From: a virus | Virus record (IMG/VR): IMGVR_UViG_3300046171_000011 | Span: 1-54,446 of that record | Direction: 5' to 3' (one strand) | Length of the DNA stretch: 54,446 nt | Shown here: piece after piece, positions 25,036 to 33,734 of the stretch | Position numbering within the stretch: the stretch's first letter is position 1 | Layout: each line of letters opens with the position of its first letter | The notes under the pieces: generated by a model | The model's database searches: none | What the model saw: the letters and a program-made list of their open reading frames with translations, nothing else | Told to the model about the DNA's origin: nothing | Program-made: the position numbers and the translations under genes

Positions 25036-26571
25036 TTAATTTAAGCCACGTTGTGTACCATTAACAAGGCGTACAAGATCGTATTTCGTAGCGTTTTCTG
25101 GTATATCTACACCTTGTTCACCTAGCCATGTTTCCATAGCACCTTTTGTATTTGTACCAATTATACCGTCTACTGTTACACCAACTATACGCTGAGCTTC
25201 TTTTTCATCAGAAAGCATTGCATTTGTTCTATCTTGCCCTTGAAGATTGCCTATTACACGTGACCATCTGTTTCTTTTTGCATCAGTACTTTCTCCTGAG
25301 TTTATTAAGTCACCCATCCTAAAAGGACCAAACTCTGAGGCTGTATCAGTTGTTAGATTATTCATATCTAAATATGCCAGAGCTACAGGTAAAGCATACT
25401 CCAAGCTATTTACAAGTTCTGGTTCATTTACTAAATCAATGTTTATGCCTTTTTCAGCTAGTTTATCCTGTACATCTTTATAGTTACCTTTTCCTGTTAG
25501 CTGAATTAAACCACGGCCTTTATATTTTGACCCATCACCAGAAGCAAAGTCACCGTTACCATTAACCCCTGCATATACAGAGTCAAATACATTAGTGCCA
25601 GAGTAGTTTAGTAATGTACCATCAGCATCCATTACTCCATCTCTAATCATATATCGCCGCCAAGGGTTTTTAAACTGCCCTACCATAGGGTTGTTTGCTT
25701 TCAATTTTTTCTTATTATATACATCACCGACTTTGTAACGCTCAGTGTCAAGGTCATTTACATTAGTTTCTGTGTACATAATCTCATCTGTAAGCCCTGC
25801 AATACCAGACTCTGTAGTTTGGTTTCCTAATACAATAGCGTTGAAGGTTTTATTATCTGTAAGGCCGTTTATTGATTGTCTAAATTTATCCCCATTAAAT
25901 GCTCCGTTTGATGCTATATCTTTTTCTAAAGCTGTAATAATTGGTGTACCCTTACCTAAAGGTTCATTTACCGCAATCATATCAGCAGGTCTAGACATCA
26001 ATCCTTGTGTACTAGCAGCCATTCTGTCTAGCGCTGCAGCCTCTTGATCTGCTAGTGCTTGCTTCTCTTCATCAGACGTGTCTTGTATTGCAGGTGCAAG
26101 CTCTCCTGTTTGGATAGCAGGTCGTGTAGGTATAGCACGATAGGGTGTAGTTGCATCTAAGATGTATGTTTCAGGTAAGCCATACTCAACTATCTCACCG
26201 TCTGGGCCTATACCCATAGTACCTGTTGTTGACTTAGGTTCATCAGTGTCGTGGAACGCACCAATACCTTCAGGAAAGGTTGTACCAAAACGGTTATCAG
26301 GGTCTATAAAACCTCTAGCGCCACCTTCGTACTCTGGACCAAGAGTAAACTCAGGTTTGCTATATAGCTTAATAGGATCAGGCTTTGGTGCAGGACTACC
26401 AAACCTAGCTTGCGCTTTCTCAAATGCTGACCCTGCTCTATCTAACCACGTAGGTTCAGGCTTATCTACCTTCTTCTTAGTGCTAGTACCCAAGCCTCCT
26501 GACTTACTAGGTGCTTTAGTATCTATAGTAGGCTTGCTCTCTACGGATGGTTCAAATGGTCTATATAACAT
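25036..26571 (-). CDS. Endolysin with GH19-type glycosidase and peptidoglycan-binding domain
   Basis: 511 aa when started at 26571, where AAAGG sits 7 bases upstream; an upstream in-frame start would run through the previous gene. A long Pro/Lys-rich N-terminal region is followed by the catalytic domain, in which YKGRGLIQLTGKGNY (about residue 350) is the GH19 signature. VDGIIGTNTKGAMETWL near the C-terminus is a peptidoglycan-binding repeat. It cuts cell-wall glycan during lysis, or serves as a virion lysozyme given the long N-terminal extension. Confidence 0.8.
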   Translation of the reverse strand: MLYRPFEPSVESKPTIDTKAPSKSGGLGTSTKKKVDKPEPTWLDRAGSAFEKAQARFGSPAPKPDPIKLYSKPEFTLGPEYEGGARGFIDPDNRFGTTFPEGIGAFHDTDEPKSTTGTMGIGPDGEIVEYGLPETYILDATTPYRAIPTRPAIQTGELAPAIQDTSDEEKQALADQEAAALDRMAASTQGLMSRPADMIAVNEPLGKGTPIITALEKDIASNGAFNGDKFRQSINGLTDNKTFNAIVLGNQTTESGIAGLTDEIMYTETNVNDLDTERYKVGDVYNKKKLKANNPMVGQFKNPWRRYMIRDGVMDADGTLLNYSGTNVFDSVYAGVNGNGDFASGDGSKYKGRGLIQLTGKGNYKDVQDKLAEKGINIDLVNEPELVNSLEYALPVALAYLDMNNLTTDTASEFGPFRMGDLINSGESTDAKRNRWSRVIGNLQGQDRTNAMLSDEKEAQRIVGVTVDGIIGTNTKGAMETWLGEQGVDIPENATKYDLVRLVNGTQRGLN

Positions 26572-26587
26572 ACTTATACCTTTATTA

Positions 26588-28453
26588 TTATACAAAAATA
26601 GCGGCGGCGGCTTTTTCTGCGATTGCGCCCAAGAAAGCCCCGGCTGCTGTACTAAGAGCGCTAGAGCCATCATCTTCGCTAATTTTAGCGACTGCAATCT
26701 CTGTATCTCTATTAGCTTCATTTTCTGCTGACTGCCAAGCCCATGATAAGATATCTCTTTCACGCTGTACTATATTATTATACGCAGTCATTGTCAAGTT
26801 ATTTGCTTGCATGGCTGCATCACGGTTGGCTTGGTTCTGTGCGGCGTTCTCTGCTGTTGTAATACTCTGAAACCATGCAGCGTTTGCTTGTGCTACAATC
26901 AAGTGGTTCTGTGCATTAAACTGATCACGTGCGTTCTTCTGTGCCGTATTAAACTGAGCCAGAGCGTTTGTTTCACCTGCGTTAAACCGTTGCTGTGCAT
27001 CCATGCGGTTTGCGTTATCTAGCTGTATCTGTGTTTGCATACTAGCCATGAACTGTTTAGTCTGGTTCTCTGATGTAGCATTGAACTGTTTGGTTGCGTT
27101 CTCTGCAGCAGTATCACTCAAGATAGCATTAGCACGTTCCTGCGCTTTAAACAAAGATGTCTGTTGCTCGTTGTCTAGATTAGCCATATCCATAGCTAAG
27201 AAGTTCTTTGCGTTCTCTACATTAGCTATCTGTTGGTTACTTAGGTTAGTCAAGTCCATCTGAGACATAGCTGCAGCATCTGCTAGTACCTTAGCATTCT
27301 TAGCATCTAGGTTTGCTAAGTTCATGGTGTTAGCCATACGAGCATTCTCTAGCGCTACCTGCTGCTCAGCAGTAAAGTTAATGTTAGCTATGTCACTGAT
27401 CTTAGCAGCGTTAGCTACACGTGCTTGAAAGGCTTGATCAAACTCCATACCTAAAAACTTAGCACGTTCCTGTGCGCCTAGCATTGCAGCCTGTTGTCTG
27501 TTAGACAGGTTCTGCTCTTCAAACCTTGCAAAGGTCTGTGCATCTGCCATAGCTACAGGCAGAGCAGACTCCATAGCAGACTGTATAATAGCCTGACCTG
27601 CCATAGAGGTAGAACCTAAACCACGTGAGGCCATAGCAGAGGCGGCTGCTCTCATAGCACCTGCTGCCCACGGTGGCGGTTCACTGCCCTCAAAGTCTTC
27701 CATCAAGCCTGTAAGCTGTCCCTGTACAGTTGCCTCTGTAGAGGGTGATCCTGTAGCCGCCTCAAAGTTTACCTCTTTCTTGACACGCTCCATGTCAACA
27801 GTCGGCCCTTCAATCATCTCACCTTCTTCAACCTTACGAGGTGCGACCTTCTCTACCTTAGCAGCTTCACCTTGAGCAGCCTCTAGTTTAAGGGCTGACA
27901 GTTTTGCAGGATCACCCTGTGCAGCCTCAATCATTGCCTCTTCTGAGACTTCACCCTTAGCTGCCTCTACATCCTCAAGAGCTTCATCAACCTTACCTGC
28001 TGCTTTAGTGGTGTCAACTGTAGTTGTCACTATATCATCAGGGGCTTCTACTTTAGTTGCATCTCCTGCTGTCGTGACCTCTGCCTGTGCAGCATCACCT
28101 GTCTGACCTACAGTTGTATCAATAGTACCCTCTTGCTTTTGCTCATCTGTAGTCTTAGCTATCTCTGCTTCTGTGACTAACTTAGTAGGATCAGCAGTAA
28201 TAGCCTTAGTGAACTTATTAGCAGCGCTATCCTCTGGCTTTTTAGTGTCGCCACCTTCAGCCATCTTTACAGGCGCACCCTCAATAACACGCCTAGCAGC
28301 AAGAGTATACTTACCCATCTTAGCTGCTGCTGCAGGGTTAGCCGCTAGGAAAGCGTTAATACCTGCCTGTGTCATAGGACCATCATACCCTAAAGCAGGT
28401 AGTATTTTCTTTTGCATTGTTTCAGGTTTAAATCCTGCGAATTTCTTAGCCAT
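26588..28453 (-). CDS. Ala/Gln/Asn-rich coiled-coil structural protein, 621 aa
   Basis: The N-terminus carries a short globular part (KKILPALGYDGPMTQAGIN) that resembles a peptidoglycan-binding-type fold. Next comes an acidic Ala/Lys/Glu-rich region. From about residue 290 to 580 there is a long heptad-like stretch with repeated short units such as QFNA and NLDN, likely a trimeric or fibrous coiled coil. The virion role is inferred from position between the tail genes and the endolysin. Confidence 0.55.
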   Translation of the reverse strand: MAKKFAGFKPETMQKKILPALGYDGPMTQAGINAFLAANPAAAAKMGKYTLAARRVIEGAPVKMAEGGDTKKPEDSAANKFTKAITADPTKLVTEAEIAKTTDEQKQEGTIDTTVGQTGDAAQAEVTTAGDATKVEAPDDIVTTTVDTTKAAGKVDEALEDVEAAKGEVSEEAMIEAAQGDPAKLSALKLEAAQGEAAKVEKVAPRKVEEGEMIEGPTVDMERVKKEVNFEAATGSPSTEATVQGQLTGLMEDFEGSEPPPWAAGAMRAAASAMASRGLGSTSMAGQAIIQSAMESALPVAMADAQTFARFEEQNLSNRQQAAMLGAQERAKFLGMEFDQAFQARVANAAKISDIANINFTAEQQVALENARMANTMNLANLDAKNAKVLADAAAMSQMDLTNLSNQQIANVENAKNFLAMDMANLDNEQQTSLFKAQERANAILSDTAAENATKQFNATSENQTKQFMASMQTQIQLDNANRMDAQQRFNAGETNALAQFNTAQKNARDQFNAQNHLIVAQANAAWFQSITTAENAAQNQANRDAAMQANNLTMTAYNNIVQRERDILSWAWQSAENEANRDTEIAVAKISEDDGSSALSTAAGAFLGAIAEKAAAAIFV

Positions 28454-28454
28454 A

Positions 28455-28712
28455 TTATTTGTTCCCTAGTTGCATCCACATTGATGCTGCAATAAATGTT
28501 ATAATAGCAATGGTTGACATCTTTACTATGGTAGACCAAATACCCTTACGTGTATCTCGCCATGTATCTAACAGGTTACGCATCTCACTGATGTCTCTAC
28601 CTGCTGTTTCATCATGCAATCCTATAGATGATAGGGCTTGCTTAGCACCCCTACTAGCGGCACGATCAAGCATAGCTTCAAGCTCGTCGGGTGTAAGGGT
28701 GATACTTGACAT
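28455..28712 (-). CDS. Small membrane-anchored protein, 85 aa
   Basis: The N-terminal part is a charged helix (TPDELEAMLDRAASRGAKQA), a layout seen in small phage proteins of the DUF6127 kind, though I am not certain of that family. One membrane span (STIAIITFIAASMWMQL) lies at the C-terminus. The arrangement could suit a lysis-associated or virion membrane protein. Confidence 0.5.
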   Translation of the reverse strand: MSSITLTPDELEAMLDRAASRGAKQALSSIGLHDETAGRDISEMRNLLDTWRDTRKGIWSTIVKMSTIAIITFIAASMWMQLGNK

Positions 28713-28727
28713 TGTTTTATTATTTCC

Positions 28728-29483
28728 TTACCAATCAAATTCACAGGTTACTGTTTTTCTTAAAACTACAGTATTGCCCGGATTACCAAACGTATAAGTA
28801 ACAGATGTTGCACCCATATCAGCATCATACCCGTGTAGTGCTGCTCCACCGCCGCCACCTGATGTCATATTTGTAGGTACAGTATTTGAACCTGCGTCTG
28901 CAAAGTTTGTAACTAAACCTGCAATAGCCCATGAGTTTGCTGAAGAACTAGTAACAGCATCAGTTGTAAAGACATTTATGTTTGATGCGATATTTATAAT
29001 ACCTGTTATTTCATAAATAGAAGCACTTAAAGTCATGTTACTAAATGTTACACTTGTTCCTGTAGGTATATTAGCATAGAACATACCAAGCCTATGTCCA
29101 TCATTTGAGAAGTTACTGTTGTCGTTTACCGCCACAGTCATTGCACTTCCATTTGCACTGGGTGTTGCCAAGTCAGATAGTACTGGCCCTTGCATATCCT
29201 GCATAACAATAAATACCCAACGATATGGATCAGCAGCTTTTTGAAGATCAATAGCAGCATTACCCACAGAACCAATTTTAGTAAAACTAGAAGCTAAAAC
29301 ATTTTGTGTTCCATAAAAATCTGTTAAAGATATAGCCCCTGATGTAGGTATATTATTGTTTACAGATGCATTGATAACATTACTTCCACCACGATAATAC
29401 TCTGACAAACTGGTAGGACTACTGCCACCAAACTCTGTCTGTATATCGGAAAGCGATATTGCTCCACTAGATTGCAGTGTCAT
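28728..29483 (-). CDS. Putative tail fibre / adhesin protein, 251 aa
   Basis: The N-terminus has two related blocks, SGAISLSDIQTEFGG and TSGAISLTDFYGT, a start often seen in marine phage tail proteins. The rest is beta-rich with Gly/Ser/Asn runs and a GGGGGAALHG turn near the end. Overlaps the next gene by one base. Likely a surface-exposed tail component. Confidence 0.55.
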   Translation of the reverse strand: MTLQSSGAISLSDIQTEFGGSSPTSLSEYYRGGSNVINASVNNNIPTSGAISLTDFYGTQNVLASSFTKIGSVGNAAIDLQKAADPYRWVFIVMQDMQGPVLSDLATPSANGSAMTVAVNDNSNFSNDGHRLGMFYANIPTGTSVTFSNMTLSASIYEITGIINIASNINVFTTDAVTSSSANSWAIAGLVTNFADAGSNTVPTNMTSGGGGGAALHGYDADMGATSVTYTFGNPGNTVVLRKTVTCEFDW

Positions 29484-31174
29484 TATGCAGACCCACTTGC
29501 TGTTACATCACCCTCTACTGTCAAAGCACCTGCTGATGTGAGTTTTAATCTGTCTGTGCCTTGATATGCAAACTTTAAATCCGAACCTGATTGTGTGATA
29601 GTCCAATCGCCTAAGTCAATAGTGGTTGCGTTCATAGTGCTTGCTGAGAATGCTTGTGAAGAACTACCTGCTAATTCTGCTTTAGTGTCAATCTCTGTTT
29701 GTAATCCATCCACATTTGCTATGGTATGATTATGACTATCATCTGCTACAGTGGCTGTAATGCTAATGTTGCCACCACCATTGAAAGAAGCAGAACCTGT
29801 AACATCACCTGCCAAAGCAATAGTTCTAGCTGTAGCGAGCGTAGTTGCTGTAGTAGCATTGCCACTTAAAGCACCTTCAAATGTACCTGCTACAAGTGTT
29901 TCACTTCCGACTGTCCATTTGTCTGCACTTTCATCCCACACAAAAGTTTTATTAGTAGATGTACCACGTTCAATTTCAATACCACCATTCTGTGAAGGTG
30001 TACCTGTTTCGTTAGAATTAAGAACAATCTGATTATCTGCTAAGTTAATAGTCTCAGTGTTTACTGTAGTAGTTGTACCTGACACGGTAAGATTACCACC
30101 AACAATAAGATTACCTGTTGTAGTAATAGCATCAATATATCCATGTGACCAATAGTTAGAACTGTCACCTAAACTATGTGTACTGTCTGCACTAGGTATA
30201 AGATCAGATGCAACATCTGCAGTTACAGTAACTGTATCACTTGCAGCATTACCAATAGTAGTGTTTCCATTTAGAGTTGTTGCACCTGAGACAGTTACAG
30301 AACCAAAAGAGTTTGCACCTGAAGATGTAACATTACCTGTAATATTACCAGTGACGTTGCCAGTAACATTGCCAGTTAGATTACCTGTAACATCACCTGT
30401 AACAGCAGTAATGTTTGCAGCATCCCCATATATGTTTGCCCAACGAATAGAAGTTGTACCTAAACTGTGTGTACTGTCTGCAGCAGGATTTAAGTTTTTA
30501 ACTGTGGAAGTTGTTGCTATTAAATTGCCTGTAACATTACCTGTGACATTACCTGTAACATCGCCTGTTAAATCACCTGTGACATCACCTGTGACATTAC
30601 CTGTAACATTACCAGTTAATGCTCCTGCTACTCCACCCGAAGCAGTAATAGCACCTGTAACACCTAGAGTGCCACCTATTGTTGTGTTACCTGTAGTATC
30701 AGCTACAACAAACTTGTTTGTATCCATAACAAGTCCACCATTCAATGTGGTTTGACCTGTAACTGCTAATGTCCCACCTACAGTTGTGTTGCCTGTGATA
30801 GCTGCAGTGCTAGATAAAGTTGTTGCTCCTGTGACACCTAAAGTACCACCAACCGTACCATTACCAGAAACAGTAAGTGTGTCTGTGTCTACTGTACCAT
30901 CAAAGTATGCATCTTTAAACTGTGCTGCGCCAGAGCCTAAGTCTAGGGTGTTAGTAGTCTTAGGTAGTACCTGTGTAGCCGATACAATAAGGTCTTGGCT
31001 AGGGCCAACCTTGGTAATAGGTGCGCCGTTACCAGTAGTACCATCATGGACGTGACCACTTGATGCATTAAAAGCAGATTCAACTTGGTTGAACTCACCA
31101 TCTAAGTCATCTGCATCAATAACATTACCATTAGCTATATTGTTAGCTGTATCTTGACGTGTGTAACCTGCCAT
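29483..31174 (-). CDS. Tail fibre protein with GNVTG repeats, 563 aa
   Basis: N-terminal GYTRQDTANNIANGNVID is typical of the fibre-anchoring part of marine phage fibres. From about residue 95 to 360 there are many short Gly/Thr/Val repeats of the form (T)GNVTG(D/N), likely a beta-helical shaft. The C-terminal region is globular and would be the receptor-contacting tip. Its repeats give DNA-level imperfect tandem repeats at about 30340-30620. Confidence 0.7.
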   Translation of the reverse strand: MAGYTRQDTANNIANGNVIDADDLDGEFNQVESAFNASSGHVHDGTTGNGAPITKVGPSQDLIVSATQVLPKTTNTLDLGSGAAQFKDAYFDGTVDTDTLTVSGNGTVGGTLGVTGATTLSSTAAITGNTTVGGTLAVTGQTTLNGGLVMDTNKFVVADTTGNTTIGGTLGVTGAITASGGVAGALTGNVTGNVTGDVTGDLTGDVTGNVTGNVTGNLIATTSTVKNLNPAADSTHSLGTTSIRWANIYGDAANITAVTGDVTGNLTGNVTGNVTGNITGNVTSSGANSFGSVTVSGATTLNGNTTIGNAASDTVTVTADVASDLIPSADSTHSLGDSSNYWSHGYIDAITTTGNLIVGGNLTVSGTTTTVNTETINLADNQIVLNSNETGTPSQNGGIEIERGTSTNKTFVWDESADKWTVGSETLVAGTFEGALSGNATTATTLATARTIALAGDVTGSASFNGGGNISITATVADDSHNHTIANVDGLQTEIDTKAELAGSSSQAFSASTMNATTIDLGDWTITQSGSDLKFAYQGTDRLKLTSAGALTVEGDVTASGSA

Positions 31175-31175
31175 A

Positions 31176-32714
31176 TTATTGCCTATCGTTTTGTCTGTAC
31201 TCTAACAACGCAGTGTCGAGTGTGAATGTTGGGTTAGTTGAGTTTTCTTCTATACGTATAGCTATTGTTTTAGCTGATCCAATTAGGTTAGTGTTATATA
31301 TTTTATCTAGCTCACCACCATAAGTAGCTGTGTTATATACAGCACTTGATGCACCATAAAGAAATACAGATGTACCTGTACTAGCTATGTTTTGTGTAGG
31401 GGGTTGTATAGTAGTGGCGCTATCAAAGTCATACTTGATGTTAAGGTCTATAGACGTGCTACCTGTAGGTGTAGCATACAAAGTCATCTTATAAAATGTC
31501 TTACGCATCTGTGGGTCATTGATGGGCATGAAGGGTGACTCATATATAGCTTCGATGGTAGACCCATCAAAGTTACTACCTGTCTCCATCTTATATACAT
31601 AGCCATCATCATTAGCAAACATGGCAGACTCTTGATCACCTGCATATCTACTGTCTGCTACATACGCTTTTATGCCTTTTGTAGTAGCCCAACTGATACC
31701 ACTAGAACCCTGAGCAATAAACTTAGTTGCTATCAAACCTTTAGCAACAGCATTTCTCTCAGATGATACATAAGCAAAGATACGATACTGAGATTTATCC
31801 CTTAGTATCATAGAAGAGAAGATGTCTGATGTGTTTAAGAAAGATGTAGCATCTCTGTGTATATTATCTGATGCAACATCCAACGCAAAGTCACCAATAC
31901 GATCTGTAGCACTTAGTAGTCGGATACCATCAGGGGCTAAGTAGATAACATCACCACCAACCTCTTGTATTGTATCCCCATTAATACAACCTATTCGGTT
32001 TGTTATGGGTGACAGATTAAAGTCAGCAGATGTGTTTCCTGTAAGTCTTTGTATAGTATCCGTTGTAAATATAATTAGTTGATCACGAAATATAGTAAGA
32101 CCTGTTACATCATGTCCTACACTTATACTACCTGCACCATTAGCTGCACTAAAATTATCCACTGTAAGAGGTGCAGTAAAATATACAACATTACCTTTTG
32201 CGTAAAACGCTGTATTCTTAAAGATGGCTACATGCTCAGCACCATTAACATCTGTGCTATTACTAGATGTCATAAACGACATAGTGTTACCAGATGTATT
32301 ATACACGGCAGGATAGTTAGTGCCGTCTACAAATACAACCTTATCATCACCGTTTAAGTTAAACTCAGCGTGACGTGCTTTACCACCATTAGTACCAACA
32401 CTGGTAGCCATGCTAGTCCACGATGTACCTGTTCCGTAGTAGTACTGTGTTTGATTGCTTCCGTTCTTACGTGCTGCTACTACACGACCAGATGAAATAA
32501 CTTTAAGAGCTAGTATAGGACCAGAGCCTGTGACTGCTGTACTACTGTACTTAGTATAACCTAGTAACTTACTGTAGCCACCATCTTTGTTAGGCTCAAA
32601 GTTCTGTAATATAGTAGCAGAGCCTACAGCATTACTGCCTTGCTGTAGAGGGCTAAGGTTGGATAGTAGCCCACCCTTAAACTCTATAGGATATGTCTGC
32701 CATTGTGTTGCCAT
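31176..32714 (-). CDS. Tail tubular protein B-like / tail nozzle protein, 512 aa
   Basis: Beta-rich protein without low-complexity. The N-terminus (PIEFKGGLLSNLSPLQQGS, then ILQNFEPNKDGGYSKLLGYT) has the start seen in T7 gp12-like nozzle proteins of marine podoviruses. It overlaps the adaptor gene next to it by one base, as gp11/gp12 pairs do. Forms the distal tail tube through which DNA leaves. Confidence 0.65.
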   Translation of the reverse strand: MATQWQTYPIEFKGGLLSNLSPLQQGSNAVGSATILQNFEPNKDGGYSKLLGYTKYSSTAVTGSGPILALKVISSGRVVAARKNGSNQTQYYYGTGTSWTSMATSVGTNGGKARHAEFNLNGDDKVVFVDGTNYPAVYNTSGNTMSFMTSSNSTDVNGAEHVAIFKNTAFYAKGNVVYFTAPLTVDNFSAANGAGSISVGHDVTGLTIFRDQLIIFTTDTIQRLTGNTSADFNLSPITNRIGCINGDTIQEVGGDVIYLAPDGIRLLSATDRIGDFALDVASDNIHRDATSFLNTSDIFSSMILRDKSQYRIFAYVSSERNAVAKGLIATKFIAQGSSGISWATTKGIKAYVADSRYAGDQESAMFANDDGYVYKMETGSNFDGSTIEAIYESPFMPINDPQMRKTFYKMTLYATPTGSTSIDLNIKYDFDSATTIQPPTQNIASTGTSVFLYGASSAVYNTATYGGELDKIYNTNLIGSAKTIAIRIEENSTNPTFTLDTALLEYRQNDRQ

Positions 32715-33403
32715 TAGAAATGAACTCTTGTATCACGTAAATATTCAGTACGGTTAATATGTAGGCTTCTTAATTGCTTAATACCTTGAGTAAACTTTTG
32801 TAGCGCAGCCTGTGCAGCTTGCATGTCACCCCGGAATTGGTATGCGTAATACATAGCACCATCTACTATAACATACTTGTATTGCTCTGGAAGGGTAGGT
32901 ACATCCCCATGCAACTCTAAGTCATATGCCAAAGTGTAGTACTCATATATTACTTCGTATGCTTTATCAGGTGCAGGGTAGAATATAAGCTCTCTGCTAG
33001 GTGTTCTAACCACATGGGTAGGTACAGTACGTGTATCTGTACTAGAGTTATACTCTGAATCAGCGTATTTGTCAAGCCATTCTTCATAGCTAAGTACTTT
33101 TAATTTAACAGTTTCTACGTTTAATGTACTGTCTCTCTTAATACGAAAGCTATTTAGGTTGACTGTCTTAGCATCGTAGGGCATACTGTAGCGAACTTCA
33201 CCTGCTAGTAAAACCTCTGTTTCTTCTACGTGATTCCAAGGCCATTCAAACTCTTCTTGATTGATGTGACGAATTGACGCATTTACTGCATCCTTAGCAA
33301 AGCTATAGAAGCCTGTAGCAGAAGCAAAGTTAGTTGTGCTTAGCTCTACCTCGTTTAACCTACGGTTAATATCATTTACTAAACTTAAAAAGTTGTAGGC
33401 CAT
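32714..33403 (-). CDS. Tail tubular protein A-like / head-tail adaptor, 229 aa
   Basis: Helix-rich N-terminal part (LSLVNDINRRLNEVEL, FYSFAKDAVNASIRHI) and a beta region with TRTVPTHVVRTPSRELIFYP. This layout matches the gp4/gp11 tail adaptor family of podoviruses, which sits under the portal and carries the nozzle. It pairs with the nozzle-like gene next to it. Confidence 0.65.
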   Translation of the reverse strand: MAYNFLSLVNDINRRLNEVELSTTNFASATGFYSFAKDAVNASIRHINQEEFEWPWNHVEETEVLLAGEVRYSMPYDAKTVNLNSFRIKRDSTLNVETVKLKVLSYEEWLDKYADSEYNSSTDTRTVPTHVVRTPSRELIFYPAPDKAYEVIYEYYTLAYDLELHGDVPTLPEQYKYVIVDGAMYYAYQFRGDMQAAQAALQKFTQGIKQLRSLHINRTEYLRDTRVHF

Positions 33404-33405
33404 TA

Positions 33406-33723
33406 TTACTTCTCCTTAATGCGTAAGAATACAGAACGCTCATATTGTAGTCCACCGTTTGTTGTAATCTTACACGTTATTCTATACCTAATATTGTTAG
33501 TACCTAAACCTAATCTAATTGTAGATACAGTATTAGTATACGTACCTTGTGCAAACTGTAATCCATTAACTATATCTGTTGCTGATACCTCTGTCTTTGT
33601 ACCGTCTGCAGCATCTATATACCATGTTACACCAGAAATAGTATCAGTGTCAAGGAAACGTGACCAATCAATGCTATAGTCTAGTAATTCATCTTTATCT
33701 TTATCGGGCCACTTGTATGACAT
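33406..33723 (-). CDS. Hypothetical beta-rich structural protein, 105 aa
   Basis: A compact beta protein with a segment (LDYSIDWSRFLDTDTISGVT) seen in small phage structural proteins near tail genes. The C-terminus is Ig-like (YRITCKITTNGGLQYERSVF). Probably a virion decoration or tail protein. Confidence 0.55.
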   Translation of the reverse strand: MSYKWPDKDKDELLDYSIDWSRFLDTDTISGVTWYIDAADGTKTEVSATDIVNGLQFAQGTYTNTVSTIRLGLGTNNIRYRITCKITTNGGLQYERSVFLRIKEK

Positions 33724-33734
33724 TATATAATCCT

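Noticed and set aside
30340-30620. Repetitive DNA that might be taken for a CRISPR array
   Set aside because: Units are about 12 bp and code GNVTG-type repeats within an intact fibre gene; there are no spacers and no cas genes.
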